From NCBI GenBank assembly GCA_002372735.1, contig DFIE01000112.1:1-17871 (forward strand): DNA of 17,871 bases. The letters are read 5' to 3'. Position 1 is the stretch's first letter. Each line of letters begins with the position of its first letter. The notes under the pieces were generated by a model that saw only the letters and a program-made list of their open reading frames with translations, did no database searches and had not been told where the DNA came from. Shown piece after piece: positions 14,677 through 17,871 of the stretch. The translations under genes were made by a program, and so were the position numbers. Source of the stretch: Clostridiales bacterium UBA3705 (GTDB taxonomy: Bacteria; Bacillota_A; Clostridia; Oscillospirales; Oscillospiraceae).

Positions 14677-15222
14677 ATGGAGCCCTGTACCCTGATCCGC
14701 AGCAGGCGCAAAACCCTGTCCATCCAGGTCCGGCCGGACGGCAGCCTGGTGGTGCGGGCCCCGCTGCACATGCCGGAGGCTGAGATCCGGCGCTTTTTGG
14801 CCGCCAAGGCGGACTGGATCGCCCGGCAGCAGGCCCGGGCCAGGGCCGCAGCCCCGGAGACGCCCCTCTCCCCCGCCCAGCTGGAGACCCTGAAGGCCCG
14901 GGCCAGAGAGCTGCTGCCCCGGCGGGCAGCCCACTTTGCCCCCCTGGTGGGGGTGAACTACGGCACCCTCACCGTCCGGGCCCAGCGCACCCGGTGGGGC
15001 AGCTGCTCGGCCAAGGGGAATCTCAGCTTCAACTGTCTGCTGCTGCTCTGCCCGCCGGAGGTCATCGATTACGTGGTGGTCCACGAGCTGTGCCACCGCA
15101 GGCAGATGAACCACTCCCCCCGCTTTTGGGCCCTGGTGGAGCAGGTGCTGCCGGACTACCGGCAGCAGGTGCAATACCTGAAAGAACACGGCACGGCGAT
15201 TCTGCGCCGGATGACCGGATAG
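14677..15222 (+). CDS. YgjP/DUF45-type M48 family metallopeptidase
   Basis: This 181-aa protein belongs to the YgjP-like (DUF45, SprT-related) zinc peptidase family, whose cellular role is poorly defined. It has an N-terminal beta segment (RSRRKTLSIQVRPDGSLVVRAP), a basic helical linker (about 34-85), the family signature RTRWGSCS (104-111), and the zinc site HELCH (136-140) with a third His at 146 in NHSPRFW. No signal peptide or TM helix is seen, so it acts in the cytoplasm. The start is ATG 14677, with AGGAGG 6 nt upstream. Its stop TAG overlaps the AGGAGG of the next gene, so the two are co-transcribed. Length is slightly below the typical 220-240 aa, mainly through a short N-terminal domain. 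Confidence 0.88.
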   Translation: MEPCTLIRSRRKTLSIQVRPDGSLVVRAPLHMPEAEIRRFLAAKADWIARQQARARAAAPETPLSPAQLETLKARARELLPRRAAHFAPLVGVNYGTLTVRAQRTRWGSCSAKGNLSFNCLLLLCPPEVIDYVVVHELCHRRQMNHSPRFWALVEQVLPDYRQQVQYLKEHGTAILRRMTG

Positions 15223-15233
15223 GAGGAACTGCG

Positions 15234-16280
15234 ATGATCAGCTTTGAAAGCGACTATACCACCGGCGCTCACCCCAAGCTGCTGGAGCGCCTGCTCGCCA
15301 CCAACCTGGAGCCCCAGCCGGGCTACGGAGAGGACGCCTACTGCGCCGCCGCCAAGGAAAAAATCCGCGCCGCCCTGGGCCTGCCGGAGGCGGAGATCTT
15401 CTTTCTCAGCGGAGGCACCCAGACCAACGCCATTGTCTGCGCCGCCCTGCTGCGCCCCTGGGAGGGAGTGGCCGCGGCGGTCACCGGCCACCTGAACGCC
15501 CACGAGGCCGGCGCCATCGAGTCTATGGGTGCCAAGGTCCTGCCCCTGCCGGAGCATCAGGGCAAGCTGCTGGCCGGGGAGCTGGAGGCTCTGGCCCGGT
15601 CTGTCCGGGAGGATGAAAACCGGGAGCACCTGGTCTGGCCGGGGGTGGTCTATCTCTCCCACCCCACAGAGTGGGGCACCCTGTACACCCGGGCGGAGCT
15701 GGAGGCCATTGCGGCGGTGTGCCGGGAGTATGACATGCGGCTGTTCTTGGACGGGGCCCGGCTGGGCTACGGCCTGATGAGCCGGGACACCGACGTGGAC
15801 CTGCCCCTGCTGGCCCGGCTGTGCGACGGCTTCTACATCGGCGGCACCAAGGTGGGCGCCCTGTGCGGGGAGGCAGTGGTCTTCCCCAGAGGGGCCATGC
15901 CCCCGCATTTTATGAACTTTGTCAAGCGCCACGGGGGCCTGCTGGCAAAGGGCCGGCTGCTGGGGGTGCAGTTTGACGCCCTGTTCACCGACGGGCTGTA
16001 CCTTGCCCTGGGCCGCCACGGCATCGACTCCGCCGCCCGGCTGAAGGAAATCCTGAACCGGCACGGGCTGGAGTGGTACCTGGAAACCCCCACCAACCAG
16101 CAGTTTGTGGTGCTGCCGGACCGGGCGGTGCAGGCCCTGGAGCAGGCGGGGATCCGCTGCGGCTTCTGGTCCAAGGCCGGGCCGGACAAGACGGTGGTCC
16201 GCTTTGCCACCTCCTGGTCCACCCGGGAGACCGACCTTGAGGCCCTGGACCGGGCTCTGACCGGCATCTGCGCCGGGTAA
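15234..16280 (+). CDS. Threonine-aldolase-like PLP enzyme (beta-eliminating lyase family)
   Basis: This 348-aa fold-type I PLP enzyme is most like low-specificity L-threonine aldolase, which splits threonine or allo-threonine to glycine and acetaldehyde. Visible features are the N-terminal FESDYTTGAHPKLLE and PGYGEDAY (29-36), the phosphate-binding SGGTQTN (59-65), the His stacked on PLP in HLNAHEAGA (87-95), LDGARLGYG (172-180) with the pyridine-binding Asp173, and YIGGTKVGA (201-209) with Lys206 forming the Schiff base. The start is ATG 15234, with AGGAGG 7 nt upstream, overlapping the stop of the peptidase gene; the frame is open further upstream but that is another gene. Substrate specificity could differ, as related lyases share these motifs. 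Confidence 0.85.
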   Translation: MISFESDYTTGAHPKLLERLLATNLEPQPGYGEDAYCAAAKEKIRAALGLPEAEIFFLSGGTQTNAIVCAALLRPWEGVAAAVTGHLNAHEAGAIESMGAKVLPLPEHQGKLLAGELEALARSVREDENREHLVWPGVVYLSHPTEWGTLYTRAELEAIAAVCREYDMRLFLDGARLGYGLMSRDTDVDLPLLARLCDGFYIGGTKVGALCGEAVVFPRGAMPPHFMNFVKRHGGLLAKGRLLGVQFDALFTDGLYLALGRHGIDSAARLKEILNRHGLEWYLETPTNQQFVVLPDRAVQALEQAGIRCGFWSKAGPDKTVVRFATSWSTRETDLEALDRALTGICAG

Positions 16281-16323
16281 GGCGCCGGTCCCGCTCTGCC
16301 ATTCCGCCCATAGGCAAGCGCGC

Positions 16324-16368
16324 AAAGGGCGCGCTGCAAACGCTTTGTTTTGCAGCGCGCCCTTTTTT
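16324..16368 (+). terminator. Rho-independent terminator of the metallopeptidase-aldolase operon
   Basis: A perfect 17-bp inverted repeat (16324-16340 and 16349-16365) with an 8-nt loop runs into TTTTTT (16363-16368). It lies between convergent genes. On the minus strand the stem is followed only by TTTGCG, so it would serve the four-TM gene weakly. Confidence 0.92.
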
Positions 16369-16375
16369 GTGGGCT

Positions 16376-16735
16376 TTATTCCGCTTTTTTCGGCTTCAGA
16401 AACAGGCAGACCAGGTTCAGCACCGCCAGGACCAGGCACAGTCCGGCCCAGATGTTCAGATCCTTGTAGGAGCCGGCCAGCAGCAGGCCGATCAGCCCGC
16501 CCAGCAGGAACAGCACCATGGCGGCGATGGACCCGCCCTTGCCGGCGCTCTTGCGGGTGGCGATCATCACGATGCCCCCGGCCAGCAGGACCAGGGCCAC
16601 CGCCACACCGGCGCTGCCGCTGACCTCCCGGCTCTCCTCCAGCACATTGGACAGGCCGGCGACGCAGGACTGCAGCAGCACCAGCACCGAGAGCAGAATA
16701 CACAGAATGCCCACAACCAGCTTGGCGACTTTCAT
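16376..16735 (-). CDS. Small four-TM membrane protein, unknown function
   Basis: The 119-aa protein has four hydrophobic helices (about 3-28, 42-60, 67-88 and 94-113), short loops, a charged stretch after TM1 (LEESREVSGS) and a basic C-terminal tail (LKPKKAE). I do not recognise a named family. The start is ATG 16735 with GGGAGG 8 nt upstream, behind an extended -10 element. It converges on the aldolase gene and shares the gap holding the large terminator. Codon use resembles its neighbours, so it looks resident rather than acquired. It is followed by no gene on its strand for over a kilobase. Confidence 0.75.
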   Translation of the reverse strand: MKVAKLVVGILCILLSVLVLLQSCVAGLSNVLEESREVSGSAGVAVALVLLAGGIVMIATRKSAGKGGSIAAMVLFLLGGLIGLLLAGSYKDLNIWAGLCLVLAVLNLVCLFLKPKKAE

Positions 16736-16756
16736 CTGTCATCCCTCCCGGGGGAT

Positions 16757-16765
16757 ATCATACCA
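16757..16765 (-). promoter_or_regulatory. Extended -10 element upstream of the four-TM gene
   Basis: The minus strand reads TGGTATGAT: TATGAT (16757-16762) with a TGn extension, 21 nt upstream of the ATG. No good -35 box is visible. Confidence 0.45.
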
Positions 16766-16782
16766 CAGCCCGGGCCCTTTTG

Positions 16783-16801
16783 TTCCCCCCGGCGGGGGGA
16801 A
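16783..16801 (-). other. GC hairpin after the flavodoxin gene
   Basis: An 8-bp inverted repeat (TTCCCCCC / GGGGGGAA, loop of 3 nt) begins 10 nt after the flavodoxin stop. No T-run follows in either direction, so it is at best a non-canonical terminator or mRNA 3' end protector. Confidence 0.4.
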
Positions 16802-16811
16802 TCGACAAAAT

Positions 16812-17222
16812 TCAGCCTGCGATGGCCAGGGCAAACTCCGCCGCCCGCTGCAGATCCTGCTGGTCCGGGTGCCCCTTGTGGACGCCCTTGAACTCACCCC
16901 TGCAGTGGAATTCCCGCTGGTCCATGGCCACGCCCACCTTGTCGGCCTCGGCCTTGACCTTTTTGTAGGTGGAGTTCAGCATGGCCGCGGAGCCGAAGTT
17001 GACAATGCGGCCCACCTTGTCCTTGGACAGGGACCGGAGAAAGCTGCGCACCTCCGGGGCAATGGAGAAGGCGTAATAGGAGTTGCCCAAAAAGAGGATG
17101 TCCACGGGCTCGGTGACAGGCTCGGAGATGGGCAGGGCCTCCACCCCCACCGCCTTGGCCACCGCCTGGGCCAGGCGCCGGGTGTTGCCGGTTTTGGTGT
17201 AATAACGAACTGCGATTTTCAT
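16812..17222 (-). CDS. Small flavodoxin-like protein
   Basis: The 136-aa protein carries the FMN phosphate loop TKTGNT (9-14) right after strand one (MKIAVRYY), the flavin-side loop LGNSYYAF (45-52) and a third strand GRIVNFGSAAM (71-81), as in short flavodoxins. It probably carries electrons or acts as a flavin reductase partner in the cytoplasm; the partner is not encoded nearby. The C-terminal part contains CRGEFKGVHKGHPDQQDL, a pattern shared by clostridial flavodoxin-like proteins. The start is ATG 17222 with AAAGGAG 9 nt upstream; an in-frame ATG at 17246 precedes the SD and is rejected. It stands alone behind a near-consensus promoter. Confidence 0.87.
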   Translation of the reverse strand: MKIAVRYYTKTGNTRRLAQAVAKAVGVEALPISEPVTEPVDILFLGNSYYAFSIAPEVRSFLRSLSKDKVGRIVNFGSAAMLNSTYKKVKAEADKVGVAMDQREFHCRGEFKGVHKGHPDQQDLQRAAEFALAIAG

Positions 17223-17260
17223 CGGGTGACGCTCCTTTCCAATCATAAGCTTCCGGTCAT

Positions 17261-17289
17261 ATGATATAAAAATCCCACGTCTCTGTCAA
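17261..17289 (-). promoter_or_regulatory. Sigma-A promoter of the flavodoxin gene
   Basis: The minus strand reads TTGACA (17284-17289), a 17-bp spacer and TATCAT (17261-17266), 38 nt upstream of the ATG. Eleven of 12 consensus bases match. Confidence 0.8.
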
Positions 17290-17312
17290 GGGGCTTCCTG
17301 GCAGCCGCACAT

Positions 17313-17343
17313 AAAAAATCCCCTCTGCCGGGGCAGAGGGGAT
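17313..17343 (-). terminator. Rho-independent terminator of ppdK
   Basis: A perfect 12-bp inverted repeat (17318-17329 and 17332-17343) with a 2-nt loop (or a slightly shorter stem with a larger loop) is followed by TTTTTA on the minus strand. It begins 13 nt after the ppdK stop. Confidence 0.9.
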
Positions 17344-17356
17344 GGGAAAAGCTTGC

Positions 17357-17871
<515 letters not shown>

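Noticed and set aside
15156..16742. A 528-codon minus-strand frame across the aldolase gene and the terminator
   Set aside because: It reads through a 17-bp terminator stem and two supported genes, and its translation is Gly/Pro/Gln-rich without motifs.
17223..17246. Longer flavodoxin start at ATG 17246 (eight extra residues)
   Set aside because: The added codons include the AAAGGAG ribosome binding site; the canonical strand-one MKIAVRYY begins at 17222.

Overview
The window reads as an ordinary, gene-dense chromosomal segment of a high-GC member of the Clostridia. It most resembles Oscillospiraceae of the Flavonifractor / Pseudoflavonifractor / Lawsonibacter type; that placement is inferred from protein style and gene content, not from a search. 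Supporting signs are Gram-positive sigma-A promoters with 17-bp spacers, strong AGGAGG ribosome binding sites, frequent TTG and GTG starts, the Firmicutes order gdpP-rplI-dnaB, an LtaS-type enzyme, Mini-RNase III, RqcH and a pyruvate phosphate dikinase. I see no tRNA, rRNA, IS element, prophage, CRISPR array or plasmid function. No gap between genes exceeds about 175 bases.

Layout. (1) 1-5872, minus strand: a likely operon gdpP > rplI > dnaB > tilS > ftsH (ftsH runs off the left edge), starting from an extended -10 promoter at about 5930. It joins c-di-AMP breakdown, ribosomal protein L9, the replicative helicase, tRNA-Ile lysidine synthesis and membrane proteolysis. (2) 5991-7950, minus: typA (bipA) alone, with its own promoter and a strong terminator. 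(3) 7980-10209, minus: a five-TM LTA synthase family enzyme with its own promoter and terminator. (4) 10238-14075, minus: a tightly packed set, a NAGPA-type lipoprotein > DUF2812 membrane protein > mrnC > rqcH, with gaps of 9, -4 and -11 nt. (5) 14080-14537, minus: a small zinc-ribbon protein driven by a perfect TTGACA-17-TATAAT promoter. (6) 14622-16368, plus: a YgjP-type metallopeptidase and a threonine-aldolase-like PLP enzyme, transcribed divergently from (5) and ended by a 17-bp terminator stem. (7) 16376-17289, minus: a four-TM orphan and a small flavodoxin. (8) 17313-17871, minus: the C-terminus of ppdK with its terminator.

I do not find a clear new biological system. The items most worth following are the translationally coupled DUF2812-mrnC-rqcH block (rRNA maturation beside ribosome quality control), the uncharacterised zinc-ribbon protein with a consensus promoter, residue changes at conserved sites in GdpP and RqcH, and an AT-rich patch inside tilS next to the direct tilS-ftsH junction, where hpt is often found in relatives.
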